Shown here in pieces: positions 52,815 through 62,198 of a stretch of 64,000 nucleotides of DNA. Made by a program: the position numbers and the translations under genes. Every line of letters begins with the position of its first letter. Position 1 is the stretch's first letter. A model generated the notes under the pieces. It was not told the DNA's origin. It saw only the letters and a program-made list of their open reading frames with translations, and made no database searches. Source of the DNA: an uncultured Pedobacter sp. (lineage in GTDB: Bacteria > Bacteroidota > Bacteroidia > Sphingobacteriales > Sphingobacteriaceae); the NCBI RefSeq assembly GCF_946479715.1, contig NZ_CAMLHF010000002.1, positions 14,034 through 78,033 of the forward strand, given 5' to 3'.

Positions 52815-54767
52815 TTAAACCGGAAGTCGGTTAAGTTCTATGTCGTCAGGAGTTACAAAGATTAATGGAACTTTCTCTACATCCACGTAACTTGAATCGA
52901 GACCAAAGCTTCGCTCCTCCGATAAGCTCAAACGCTTCAAAATAAAGTAATAATCCATTATTGAGCGTTCATAGAAACTCAGTTTAGAAAACTTCGATAA
53001 ATGTTTTTCTAACAGTACAAATCTAAAGTCGCCGGCAATCTTATGTTTATTTAAAGACGTATATTGGCTTGTAATGTCAACTTCACCATTTTTTACCAGA
53101 TCTTCAATCACTTTCCTGTATAAAAGATTAACTCTTTGTTCCACCCTAAATCCAAGTTTAAAATCAATACGGATCAGTTTTCCCGGAATCAGGAATTCCA
53201 CCTTATAGTCCCGGGTAAATGGTTCATCAACAACATCAACGTGCACAAGCCAATAAACATCAGCTCGCTTGGGTTCCTTCTGAATAATTGAGTAAATAAT
53301 CTTTGATTCTATTTCTGTTTTAAAATTGGCACTGGTAAGGTATACCAACTGGGAAGAATATTTTGGAACCGAGATATCACTACTTAGTTCACTTATTATC
53401 TCAAAATAATCTTCAATTTCAACGTATTTAACAAACCGGTTTTTTATCTTCCTGGAAACATACCAACTCCACATTACAGTAAACAAAGCAGATCCAATCA
53501 AAACCGTTACCCAACCTCCATGGAAAAACTTAGCCATATTTCCGATCAGGAAAGTAAGTTCCAACAAAATATAAATCACTAAAAAAGTTCCAATTACATA
53601 TATCGGGACCTTTTTACGTTTCATATAAGCGGCAATCAATATCGTGGTAGACAGAAAGGTTAGGTTTATGGCCAAACCGTAAGCCCCTTCCATTGCTCCT
53701 GAGCTTTTAAAAATCAATACAATTCCAATACATCCCGCCCAAAGGATCCAGTTTATAGAGGGAACATAAATCTGTCCCTTTTGATTACTTGGATAATTGA
53801 TTCTAACTTTTGGCCAAAGATTTAACCTTACCGCTTCAGATATTAAAGTAAAAGAACCGGTGATCATAGCCTGACTGGCAATTACGGCCGCGCAAGTTGC
53901 CAGCGCAACCATAAACAACAGATATTCGGATGGTACTATTTCAAAAAAGGGATTCAAAGTGGCGTTGTAGTTACCATGCTGCAGCACCCAAACACCTTGG
54001 CCAAGATAATTAAGAATCAATGTTGTTTTTACAAAAACCCAACTAACCCTAATGTTTTTTCTTCCGCAATGTCCCATATCCGAATACAATGCCTCGGCCC
54101 CTGTAGTACATAGAAACACCCCACCTAATATCAGTAAAGCCATAGGATTATTCACCAACAGCTCATAAGCATAATATGGATTTAGCGCTCTTAAAATACT
54201 TAAGTCCTGCACTACATAGAGTAGACCTAACAATCCGAGTGTACTAAACCACAGAAACATAACCGGCCCAAATAGCTTCCCTACCAAATCAGTCCCGAAT
54301 TGTTGTATTATAAACAATGCAGTTATGATAGCCAGAACTATAGGAATTACAGATACAGTAGGAAATTTCAATTGTAAACCTTCAACAGCAGAGGTAACTG
54401 TTATACTTGGTGTAATTATACCATCAGCCAACAGTGCACAACCGCCAATTATTGCTGGGATAACAAGCCACTTTGCGTTTTTACGAACAAGGGAGTATAA
54501 AGAAAAAATACCACCCTCACCTTTGTTATCTGCTTTTAGTGTGACAACAACATACTTAACAGTTGTCTGCAGAGTTAAAGTCCATATGATACAGGACAAG
54601 GCCCCAAGCACCAAATTTACATCAACATTTTGTCCGCCATTAACCACCGAATTAAAAATGGCTTTTAAGGTATAGAGAGGAGAAGTTCCAATATCACCGT
54701 ATACGATCCCTAAACTTACAAGTAAACCTCCTGCGGTGAGCGCACTTAAATTCTTTTGACTCGACAC
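52815..54767 (-). CDS. kup: Kup-type potassium uptake protein
   Basis: Low-affinity K+/H+ symporter, 650 residues. About 12 membrane helices in the first 440 residues, then a soluble C-terminal domain. Family motifs: GIVYGDIGTSPLYTLK at the start, GEGGIFSLYSLVR, GGCALLADGIITPSI, and DMGHCGRKNIR. The start codon is GTG (54765-54767); no ATG lies ahead of the GDIGTSP motif at a suitable distance. Monocistronic. Confidence 0.95.
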   Translation of the reverse strand: MSSQKNLSALTAGGLLVSLGIVYGDIGTSPLYTLKAIFNSVVNGGQNVDVNLVLGALSCIIWTLTLQTTVKYVVVTLKADNKGEGGIFSLYSLVRKNAKWLVIPAIIGGCALLADGIITPSITVTSAVEGLQLKFPTVSVIPIVLAIITALFIIQQFGTDLVGKLFGPVMFLWFSTLGLLGLLYVVQDLSILRALNPYYAYELLVNNPMALLILGGVFLCTTGAEALYSDMGHCGRKNIRVSWVFVKTTLILNYLGQGVWVLQHGNYNATLNPFFEIVPSEYLLFMVALATCAAVIASQAMITGSFTLISEAVRLNLWPKVRINYPSNQKGQIYVPSINWILWAGCIGIVLIFKSSGAMEGAYGLAINLTFLSTTILIAAYMKRKKVPIYVIGTFLVIYILLELTFLIGNMAKFFHGGWVTVLIGSALFTVMWSWYVSRKIKNRFVKYVEIEDYFEIISELSSDISVPKYSSQLVYLTSANFKTEIESKIIYSIIQKEPKRADVYWLVHVDVVDEPFTRDYKVEFLIPGKLIRIDFKLGFRVEQRVNLLYRKVIEDLVKNGEVDITSQYTSLNKHKIAGDFRFVLLEKHLSKFSKLSFYERSIMDYYFILKRLSLSEERSFGLDSSYVDVEKVPLIFVTPDDIELNRLPV

Positions 54768-54934
54768 TTATCTTATTTTGTTTTGGTGGGTAAAATTACA
54801 GTAATTCTTATCTAGATGCATAGTTTTCCGACTTTTTTTAACCCCAACATGTGGTATTTACGCCACAACTTTAGGCTCTCCAAACGTTAATACTTGTTAA
54901 ATATTGTTAAATATTTTTTTATTGAACAAAATGA

Positions 54935-54966
54935 TTGATTTTTTTGTTTTATTATTTATATTTTTG
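54935..54966 (+). promoter_or_regulatory. Promoter of the sorting-domain protein gene
   Basis: TTG (54935-54937), 21-bp spacer, TATTTTTG (54959-54966). It ends 12 bp before the ATG at 54979 and lies inside the longer possible reading frame, so it argues for the shorter start. Confidence 0.55.
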
Positions 54967-54978
54967 GCAATACCAAAC

Positions 54979-55500
54979 ATGAGCAAGAAACACAGAATAG
55001 CGCTTCTCTTTCATATCTCCTGCATAATTTGCATGGGTGTCTTTGGCAGCGTTAATGTTTTTGCGCAAAAGTCTGACAGTACAATAAACAGTGTCAGGGC
55101 AAAGAGAATTAACAAAACACCACAAATCAAGGTCAACATACCTACATATAAGCCTAAATACAACTTAGGATTTATACAGTACAATGATGTGATCTCTAAT
55201 GCAAAAGTTGTTCCAACCACTCAAGCTAAACAAGATAAAATCCTTACTGTTTTAAAAGTTTATCCTAATCCCGTTGATGATCAGGTAAATTTAATGCTAA
55301 GACTTGATCGCGAATCAAATCTTTCTGTTAAAATTATGGATTTGCTGGGCAATGAAGTGGTAACACTTTCAAATGAGCGTATTTCTTCAGGGGAACAAAC
55401 CAAAAGCTATACTATTCCTAATCGTTTAAACCCTGGCATCTATTTTCTAAAAATAGTAGCAGGCTCTGAAACAGTAGTAAAACGCATTTCAGTTTTATAA
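54979..55500 (+). CDS. Small secreted protein with type IX secretion C-terminal sorting domain
   Basis: A 173-residue protein. A signal peptide ends at VFAQ (residue 30), then about 60 residues without a recognisable fold (basic, Thr/Asn-rich), then a type A sorting domain from about residue 90 (VYPNPVDDQVNLML, IMDLLGNEVVTL, LNPGIYFLKI, VKRISVL). The domain normally routes cargo through the T9SS and is cut off at the surface. Here nearly nothing but the domain is left. Upstream TTG/ATG starts would place the promoter inside the gene and add a second hydrophobic segment, so they are not used. Confidence 0.85.
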   Translation: MSKKHRIALLFHISCIICMGVFGSVNVFAQKSDSTINSVRAKRINKTPQIKVNIPTYKPKYNLGFIQYNDVISNAKVVPTTQAKQDKILTVLKVYPNPVDDQVNLMLRLDRESNLSVKIMDLLGNEVVTLSNERISSGEQTKSYTIPNRLNPGIYFLKIVAGSETVVKRISVL

Positions 55501-55590
55501 TCAACATTTAATCATTCTTCTTAATTGTTTCGTCTGCTCAGAATGCATAATTTAGCAGCAGGTTAGTGTTATTCACAAAACATCGGACAA

Positions 55591-56202
55591 ATGAAGGTAA
55601 TCGCTATAGGTCGTAACTACGCCGCGCATATTAAAGAGCTAAACAACCCAACACCGGAAAATCCGGTTATATTTCTAAAACCAGATACCGCAATATTAAA
55701 AGACAACAAGCCTTTTTACATACCAGATTTTTCTTCAGACATACACTATGAACTCGAAGTGGTTTTAAAAATTTGCAAAGAAGGCAAGCATATTTCTGAA
55801 AAGTTCGCACCCAATTATTATGAGGAAATGGGTCTCGGCATAGATTTTACTGCCCGAGATATCCAGACGCTACACAAAGAAAAAGGTTTACCCTGGGAGT
55901 TAGCTAAAGCTTTCGACAATTCTGCTGTTATCAGCACTTTTGTTCCCAAAACCCAATTCACCAACATATACAACCTAGACTTCGAGCTAAAGATCAACAA
56001 TGAGAACAGGCAAATTGGGAATACTAAAAATATGCTATTCCCGTTTGAGAGAATAATTGCCTTTGTATCTAAATACATAACTTTAAAAAAAGGTGATCTT
56101 ATCTTTACCGGAACACCTGAAGGTGTTGGCAAGGTTCTGCCAGGTGATAAATTGGAGGCCTGGCTGGCGGGTCAGCAACTACTTAATTTCGATATAAAAT
56201 AG
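55591..56202 (+). CDS. Fumarylacetoacetate hydrolase family protein
   Basis: A 203-residue metal-dependent hydrolase or decarboxylase-like enzyme. Metal ligands are in YELEVVLKI (about 51-59) and GIDFTARDIQ; FLKPDTAI and IFTGTPEGVGKV are family signatures. Small members of this size include acylpyruvase and oxaloacetate decarboxylase (FAHD1-like). Substrate undefined. 5 bp before the M23 peptidase gene. Confidence 0.9.
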   Translation: MKVIAIGRNYAAHIKELNNPTPENPVIFLKPDTAILKDNKPFYIPDFSSDIHYELEVVLKICKEGKHISEKFAPNYYEEMGLGIDFTARDIQTLHKEKGLPWELAKAFDNSAVISTFVPKTQFTNIYNLDFELKINNENRQIGNTKNMLFPFERIIAFVSKYITLKKGDLIFTGTPEGVGKVLPGDKLEAWLAGQQLLNFDIK

Positions 56203-56207
56203 CATTA

Positions 56208-57929
56208 ATGATTAAACTGAACTTAACACTAATACTTATTGTTCTTTCTGTAGTATACTCAAAAGGCCAACAAGTGTTCAGCGGCAACAAATACCCACTT
56301 GTAGATTTCAGGGCTCCACTAGACATTACACCACCTGCTCTGGCCGGTTCATTTGGAGAATTAAGGGCTAACCACTTTCATTCTGGCATGGATTACCGAA
56401 CCAATCAACGAGAGGGCTATCCGGTATACGCCATTGCGGATGGCTATATCTCCAGGCTTCGGGTACAGAACAGCGGCTTCGGCCTTGCCCTCTACATCAA
56501 TCATCCAAATGGCTACACTTCTGTTTATGGTCACCTTCAGCGCTTTAGTCCTAAAATAGCACAACAAGTAAAAACCATTCAATATCAAAAGAAAAGTTAT
56601 GAAGTCGATTCGTTTCCTAACTCACTGCTTATACCAGTCCACAAGGGAGATGTTATTGCTTATTCTGGCAATACCGGGAGCTCTGGAGGCCCTCACCTTC
56701 ATTTTGAGATAAGAGACACTAAAACAGAAGCAACAATTAATCCGCAGCTATTCGGACTAGAGATACCAGACAATATCCCCCCTGTGCTTTATTCCATGTA
56801 TGTTTATCGCTTAAATAAGAAACCATTTAACGAATTTACACCTAAGCAATACTTTCAGATCAGTGGAGGCCCCGGCAACTATCACCTTAACAAAGTAAAC
56901 ACAATCAATTTGAGCGGTGAGGTGGGCTTTGGTATTGTTGCTACAGATAAACACAATGGTGCTTCTGGAACAAATGGTGTTTATTCTATTCAACTCGAGT
57001 TAGACGGTAAACCTGTTTATACTTCAGCTCTTGAAAAATTCCAATTTGAGAATAGCCGGGGTATCAATTCACATATAGATTACCCAACATTTATTAATAC
57101 TAAAAGAAACATTCAGAAAAGTTTTGTTGATCCGGGCAATCCTTTAAACATCTACAGCAACCAGATAAACAGTGGCCGAATAGAATTTACTGACGGCAAG
57201 CTGCATCAGATAAAATATATTATATCAGATGCAACGGGTAATAAAAGCACTCTATCGTTTAATGTACAGGCTGATGAAAAAGCTATAATAAACACCCCAG
57301 AGCCTTTGGCAGGTGCTCACTACTCATATGCTACCCTCAATGAGTTTAACAATCCAGATGTAAAGGTAATCCTTCCAAAGGGCACACTCTATAATGATCT
57401 AAACTTCATATACAAGACCTTACCGAAACCGGCAACAAACGCATTCTCTAATATACATCAGATCCATAACCCCTTAACTCCATTACATTTAGGATTTGAA
57501 ATATGGATTAAAGCAGACAGTTCAATTAACAGGTACAAAGAAAAGGCTCTTATCGTAAGTACTTCAAGATCGTCGCAGGGTGGATATTATGAAAATGGAT
57601 ATGTAAAAGCCAAACCCCGCACTTTTGGAAGTTTCTTTATAGCCATAGACACTATTCCACCAAACATAATACCCATAAATGTATCAGAGGGGAAAAGCAT
57701 GGTTGGAATAAGTAAAATGTCATTCAAAATAAGAGACAACTTATCCGGAATTAAGAGCTTTAATGGCTATATTGACGGAAGATGGGTATTAATGGAGTTT
57801 GATACCAAAACAGCTTCTTTATGGCATACGTTTGATGATAGTACCCCTCCAGGCAAACATACCCTAGAGGTTATTGTTTCGGATATGAAAGACAACATCA
57901 AGAATTATTCAATTTCTTTTTATAAATAG
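56208..57929 (+). CDS. M23-family metallopeptidase (LytM-like)
   Basis: A 573-residue envelope protein. Signal peptide to about residue 20 (YSKGQ). The LytM zinc site is at HFHSGMDYR (His57/Asp61 region) and HLHFEI (about 165), with GHL between; all ligands are present, so it may be an active peptidoglycan endopeptidase. Residues 200-573 form beta-rich domains with no recognised function, including a possible Ig-like end. Operon with the FAH protein and bcp. Confidence 0.9.
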   Translation: MIKLNLTLILIVLSVVYSKGQQVFSGNKYPLVDFRAPLDITPPALAGSFGELRANHFHSGMDYRTNQREGYPVYAIADGYISRLRVQNSGFGLALYINHPNGYTSVYGHLQRFSPKIAQQVKTIQYQKKSYEVDSFPNSLLIPVHKGDVIAYSGNTGSSGGPHLHFEIRDTKTEATINPQLFGLEIPDNIPPVLYSMYVYRLNKKPFNEFTPKQYFQISGGPGNYHLNKVNTINLSGEVGFGIVATDKHNGASGTNGVYSIQLELDGKPVYTSALEKFQFENSRGINSHIDYPTFINTKRNIQKSFVDPGNPLNIYSNQINSGRIEFTDGKLHQIKYIISDATGNKSTLSFNVQADEKAIINTPEPLAGAHYSYATLNEFNNPDVKVILPKGTLYNDLNFIYKTLPKPATNAFSNIHQIHNPLTPLHLGFEIWIKADSSINRYKEKALIVSTSRSSQGGYYENGYVKAKPRTFGSFFIAIDTIPPNIIPINVSEGKSMVGISKMSFKIRDNLSGIKSFNGYIDGRWVLMEFDTKTASLWHTFDDSTPPGKHTLEVIVSDMKDNIKNYSISFYK

Positions 57930-57933
57930 CATT

Positions 57934-58392
57934 ATGAGCGAATTAAAAGAAGGCCAAAAGGCCCCCGATTTTACAGCCAAAGACCAGGATGGCAACAGTG
58001 TATCTTTATCACAATTTATCGGAAAAAAAGTCGTACTGTACTTCTATCCTAAAGACGACACTCCAGGCTGCACAGCAGAAGCATGTGATTTCAGAGACAA
58101 CTATCAGGGATTAACAGCAAAAGGAATTGTAGTATTGGGCGTAAGTGTTGATGACGAAAAATCACATCAGAAATTTGTTACTAAACACAGCCTACCATTT
58201 ACACTCCTTGCTGACACTGATCAAAAAATCGTTGAGGCTTACGGTGTCTGGGGCGAAAAAAACATGTACGGAAAGAAATATATGGGAACACATAGAACTA
58301 CTTTCCTTATTGATGAAACAGGCATCATTTCACACATCATTAAAAAGGTAGATACTAAGAATTCAACGGCACAGGTTTTAGAGTTACTTTAG
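57934..58392 (+). CDS. bcp: Thioredoxin-dependent thiol peroxidase (BCP/PrxQ)
   Basis: Reduces hydroperoxides. The 152 residues contain the peroxidatic Cys46 and resolving Cys51 in PGCTAEACDFRD, the atypical two-Cys arrangement of BCP. Starts 4 bp after the M23 gene stop. Its 3' end overlaps that of the convergent histidine kinase by 9 bp, with no terminator between. Confidence 0.95.
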   Translation: MSELKEGQKAPDFTAKDQDGNSVSLSQFIGKKVVLYFYPKDDTPGCTAEACDFRDNYQGLTAKGIVVLGVSVDDEKSHQKFVTKHSLPFTLLADTDQKIVEAYGVWGEKNMYGKKYMGTHRTTFLIDETGIISHIIKKVDTKNSTAQVLELL

Positions 58393-60468
58393 TACAGACT
58401 TCTCATCTTTATGCTTACTTCCAACAAGATGCTGAATCTTTATATTTAGATCATCAGGACTAAAAGGTTTAGAGACATAGTCGTTCATTCCAATTGCCAG
58501 GCACTTCTCGAGCTCTCCCTGTATGGTATGGGCCGTCATAGCCACAATTGGAATACCTGCCTTTTCTGCATCCATGCGGCGTATGTATTTAGCGGCCTCA
58601 TATCCATCCATTTCCGGCATTTGAAGGTCCATTAAAATAATATCAAAATCCTCGCTCTTATATTTTTCTATGGCTATTTTCCCATTTTGAGCAATTGTGG
58701 TTTCGTATCCTTTCTTTTGCAATACCTTGATAACCAAAAGCTGATTGATTGGATTGTCTTCAACAATCAGCACTTTAATTCCCCTTCCAGGTTTATCTCC
58801 GGTTTCAGGTCCGGCAGTAATATGGTTATCCTTTTCAACATCATTTATTTTCACAAAAGGCATTCTGAAATAAAAAACAGACCCTTCGCCTGGAATACTT
58901 TCCAAAAATATTTTTCCATGCTGTAGTTCAACCAGACGTTTAACCATGCTTAACCCTAAACCTACACCTCCAAACTTACGTGAAGTACCACTCGTACCCT
59001 GCTCAAACAGCTCAAATATTTTCTGTTGCTTTTCTATTGGAATTCCAATCCCCGTATCTTTTATTCTGAACTCAACAACCACACTCTCCTTGGTTTCTTC
59101 TATAAGATCTGCAGAAATAACCACTTCACCTTTTTCTGTAAATTTTATGGCATTGGAAACCAGATTCACAAAAATTTGAGAGAGCCTGATAGAATCCCCA
59201 ATAAAAATATTTGGCACTCTTGTACCGATAGAATAGCTTAACCCAATTTTCTTAAACTTAGCATTAGATTCCACATAAAGACAAGCATCTTTAATTACAT
59301 CCTTAACTTTTAGTGGTTGTTTAATAAAATCTACATCCTCATTTCCGAGCCCGGAAAAATCCAAAATATCATTTAATATCCTCATCAAATGATCTGCAGA
59401 TTTTATAATCATCTCAATTGCCTCAAGATGTTCTTTATCAACCAGGGAATCCCTAATATAGTTCGCAAATCCCTGAATACCGTTCATAGGAGTCCTTATT
59501 TCATGGCTCATGTTTACAAGGAAAACGTGCTTCGCTTTCTCAGAAGATTGTGCCCTATGTCGCTCAGTTACAAGTTTGGCTTCGGTAATCTTTGATTCGG
59601 CAACTTTATCTTCCAGGGTCTCCGTCATTTCATTAAATGCAGTAGCTACCCTTCCAATTTCATCATTTGCAAAAATCTTTACACGGGTTTCCAGTTGTCC
59701 TTTCTTAACTAGCTCAGCACCCTCTACGATAACATCCAAGCCCTTTTTAATACTTCTATTTATAGATATGGCAATTACAATACTAATTGTACCAATGGTT
59801 ATCGACAGTGCCAATACCAATTTAAGCACCATACTTTCTAACCATCTTGCGCCTTCTCCAAGTGTATAAGAAAATCCATCTTCTAAAACAGTAAGCTTAG
59901 TATTAAGCCTTTCAATTTCATCCAGCAGAATCTTTATCTTTTCCTTATCTATCTTTGGAGCTGTAATCAGCGCATGAAGTTCTTCACCAATCGCAAGAAG
60001 CTCATCTAAAACCGGCTCCGCTTTTTGCCATGCAACAAAAGCTTTATTCAAGTAATACACCTTGCTAAATCTCTTGGTGAGTCCAATCATATTATCAATA
60101 TCATCCGGATGATTTCTGCCTTGCAAAAAACCAGCTCTTACTATGTCCAGATCAGGATTTATCTTTTCCATTTCCATTCTGGCAATTTTATCACCAAAAG
60201 GAACTTTTAGGAACTCTTTAAAAGCGTGATAATTCTTTTCATCGTAAGTATAGCCATACTCCCTAAGGTTCAGAATCGCATTCTTCTGCGATTTAGACCA
60301 TAGTCCTTCCCCACCCACGTAAGATCTAACTGCCGACAGTGTCGTAATTGAGAACCATAAAGTGCACAACTCTACCATTACCAAAAAAGTGATTATACCG
60401 ATGGTAAAATATAATTTTCTGGATATAGATATATCATTGAGCTTCTTTCGTAACAAGGAAATAAGCAT
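58384..60468 (-). CDS. Hybrid sensor histidine kinase with receiver domain
   Basis: A 694-residue membrane kinase. Two membrane helices (about 15-38 and 210-235) enclose a helical periplasmic sensor region. Then come HAMP (about 236-290), a short coiled coil, HisKA with the phospho-acceptor in NMSHEIRTPMNG (about 318-329), HATPase_c (NLVSNAIKF, DTGIGIP, GVGLGLSMVKRLV), and a receiver domain (about 560-685) with LIVEDN, the Asp in DIILMDLQMPEMDG and a KPF motif. ATG at 60466-60468 is chosen because a TTG upstream overlaps the -7 element. No response-regulator gene is adjacent. Confidence 0.93.
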   Translation of the reverse strand: MLISLLRKKLNDISISRKLYFTIGIITFLVMVELCTLWFSITTLSAVRSYVGGEGLWSKSQKNAILNLREYGYTYDEKNYHAFKEFLKVPFGDKIARMEMEKINPDLDIVRAGFLQGRNHPDDIDNMIGLTKRFSKVYYLNKAFVAWQKAEPVLDELLAIGEELHALITAPKIDKEKIKILLDEIERLNTKLTVLEDGFSYTLGEGARWLESMVLKLVLALSITIGTISIVIAISINRSIKKGLDVIVEGAELVKKGQLETRVKIFANDEIGRVATAFNEMTETLEDKVAESKITEAKLVTERHRAQSSEKAKHVFLVNMSHEIRTPMNGIQGFANYIRDSLVDKEHLEAIEMIIKSADHLMRILNDILDFSGLGNEDVDFIKQPLKVKDVIKDACLYVESNAKFKKIGLSYSIGTRVPNIFIGDSIRLSQIFVNLVSNAIKFTEKGEVVISADLIEETKESVVVEFRIKDTGIGIPIEKQQKIFELFEQGTSGTSRKFGGVGLGLSMVKRLVELQHGKIFLESIPGEGSVFYFRMPFVKINDVEKDNHITAGPETGDKPGRGIKVLIVEDNPINQLLVIKVLQKKGYETTIAQNGKIAIEKYKSEDFDIILMDLQMPEMDGYEAAKYIRRMDAEKAGIPIVAMTAHTIQGELEKCLAIGMNDYVSKPFSPDDLNIKIQHLVGSKHKDEKSVLK

Positions 60469-60483
60469 AATTAGAATTTTAAT

Positions 60484-60491
60484 CAAATGTA
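60484..60491 (-). promoter_or_regulatory. Candidate -7 element for the hybrid kinase
   Basis: TACATTTG on the minus strand, exact TAnnTTTG match, 15 bp before the ATG. No -33 element at normal spacing. Confidence 0.45.
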
Positions 60492-60597
60492 AAACCCTAT
60501 TTTTTTACATTTTTTTTTAAAAATAATCCTTTTAACCTGAACAAGACACCTATTTGCCTCATTCATTTTGTTCAAAAAACACCCAATTTACCTTGTC

Positions 60598-60664
60598 ATA
60601 AATGAATAAACACACGAAAAAGGCTATCTTTCGGACAGCCTTTTTCGTGTGTTTATTCATTTAT
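60598..60664. terminator. Intrinsic terminator after the second sugar MFS gene
   Basis: Perfect 28-bp arms (60598-60625 and 60637-60664) with an 11-nt loop, GC core AGGCT/AGCCT flanked by A5/T5, ending 2 bp before the MFS stop codon. Among the longest perfect stems in the window. Confidence 0.92.
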
Positions 60665-60666
60665 TC

Positions 60667-61944
60667 TTAGGATCTGATCTTATGCCCGTATACGGCAAAG
60701 AACCATATATATAAATAACAAGGCAGTACACTTACGAAGAAGGCAAGCTGGAAATGCATATGTGCATAATCTTTAAGGTAACCATAAATCAACGGCCAGA
60801 TAGCTCCCCCAGCGATACCCATTATCATAATTGCCGATCCGGTTTTAGTAAACTTTCCTAATCCTTTAATACCCAAAGGGAAAATAGCAGGCCACATTAA
60901 TGAATTTGCCAGACCTAAAAGTCCAACAAAAATTACTGAATAATAACCTGTGGTTACATAAGCGGCACTGATAAATATTACACCTAAAATTGCACAGATT
61001 TTTAATGCCGCCTGCTGACTGATGTATTTAGGAATAGCGATAATCCCTATCACATAACCAACCAGCATACTAGTTAGTGTAAGTGTTGTAAAATACTTAC
61101 TAATGTCTGCACTGATCCCTAAAGCTTTACCGTACACTCCAATTATATCGCCAGCCATAACCTCTGCAGCCACATAAACGAAAATACAGAAGGCCCCTAA
61201 AAACAAGTGTGGAAATTGGAAAATTGAAGTCTTCGTCGATTTTACATCATCACCTTCAATTACCTCTTCCTTATCTACATCCACTTCAGGCAGGTGAGAA
61301 TATTTAATGAACAATGCAAAAGCAGTAAATACAATTGCTAAAACAATATAAGGTGTATAAACGCGACCTAAAACCTCGGCTAAAAGGGCTTCTTTTTCAG
61401 CAAGCGTAGTTGCAGCATCATTAATTTTGGCCTCTATGCCCGATGCATTTTTAAGAAACAGTGTACCCATAATAATAGGGACAATAATGCCGGCAAATTT
61501 ATTGCATAAACCCATTATACTAATGCGTTTCGCAGCACTTTCTATTGGACCTATAATACTAATATATGGATTTGAAGCCGTTTGTAACAATGATAAGGCA
61601 GCACCTTGAATAAATATACCAGTAAGGAACAGACCAAAACTTCTGGAACTTGCAGCCGGGATAAAGATTAAAGAACCGAAAGCCAAAATAAGCAATCCAA
61701 TAATAATACCATTTCTAAAACCCAGTTTTTTAAGGATCCATGATGATGGCAATGCTAAAAAGAAATAAGCGATATAAGAAGCAAATGTTACCAGAAAGGC
61801 TTCAAAGTCAGTTTTCAAACCACAAGCCAGTTTCAGAAAGGGTATTAATGTGCTGTTGGCCCATGTTACAAAGCCAAAAATGAAAAACAGAGCTCCAATG
61901 GTTACAATGGGCGAAATTACAGTCGATTTTGTTTGGTTGGTCAT
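60667..61944 (-). CDS. MFS transporter, sugar type (FucP/GluP-like)
   Basis: A 425-residue carrier with 12 predicted helices. FIFGFVTWANSTLIPFLKLAC at TM1 and QTASNPYISIIGPIESAAKRIS are signatures of the glucose/galactose and fucose H+ symporter family. The two halves are linked by an acidic loop (EVDVDKEEVIEGDD). A LacI-type operator-like palindrome lies about 165 bp upstream. Sugar not determinable. Confidence 0.91.
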   Translation of the reverse strand: MTNQTKSTVISPIVTIGALFFIFGFVTWANSTLIPFLKLACGLKTDFEAFLVTFASYIAYFFLALPSSWILKKLGFRNGIIIGLLILAFGSLIFIPAASSRSFGLFLTGIFIQGAALSLLQTASNPYISIIGPIESAAKRISIMGLCNKFAGIIVPIIMGTLFLKNASGIEAKINDAATTLAEKEALLAEVLGRVYTPYIVLAIVFTAFALFIKYSHLPEVDVDKEEVIEGDDVKSTKTSIFQFPHLFLGAFCIFVYVAAEVMAGDIIGVYGKALGISADISKYFTTLTLTSMLVGYVIGIIAIPKYISQQAALKICAILGVIFISAAYVTTGYYSVIFVGLLGLANSLMWPAIFPLGIKGLGKFTKTGSAIMIMGIAGGAIWPLIYGYLKDYAHMHFQLAFFVSVLPCYLYIWFFAVYGHKIRS

Positions 61945-62109
61945 AATTAGGTTAAGGTTGTTTAGGTTTTATTTACTGCTTTTGTTTTTTTATTGAAAAA
62001 TTTTTGAATTTACTCCCTAAAAGTATAAAAATATACAACAAGTTACTAGCCGAGCCATTTATTAAACCAAAGTATGCTATTTACACTTAATATTTACGCA
62101 TTTTGTTTG

Positions 62110-62123
62110 CGCAAACGTTTGTG
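62110..62123. promoter_or_regulatory. LacI/PurR-type operator-like site
   Basis: CGCAAACGTTTGTG contains the perfect palindrome CAAACGTTTG and differs from the classic LacI-family box CGCAAACGTTTGCG at one position. It lies in the 254-bp region between the MFS gene and the FecR-like gene, which otherwise holds no ORF or terminator that I can see. Confidence 0.45.
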
Positions 62124-62198
62124 TATCCTATCAATTACTATGTTATTGAAAAATAGCAATACTATTTCGGCAGCAAACTGCTGGAGTAGTAAAAAGAC

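Noticed and set aside
54325..54675. 116-residue plus-strand ORF opposite kup
   Set aside because: Antisense to conserved Kup membrane helices; no start signal or homology.
54904..54978. N-terminally extended sorting-domain protein
   Set aside because: The promoter-like pair lies inside this stretch, and the shorter form has a standard signal peptide.
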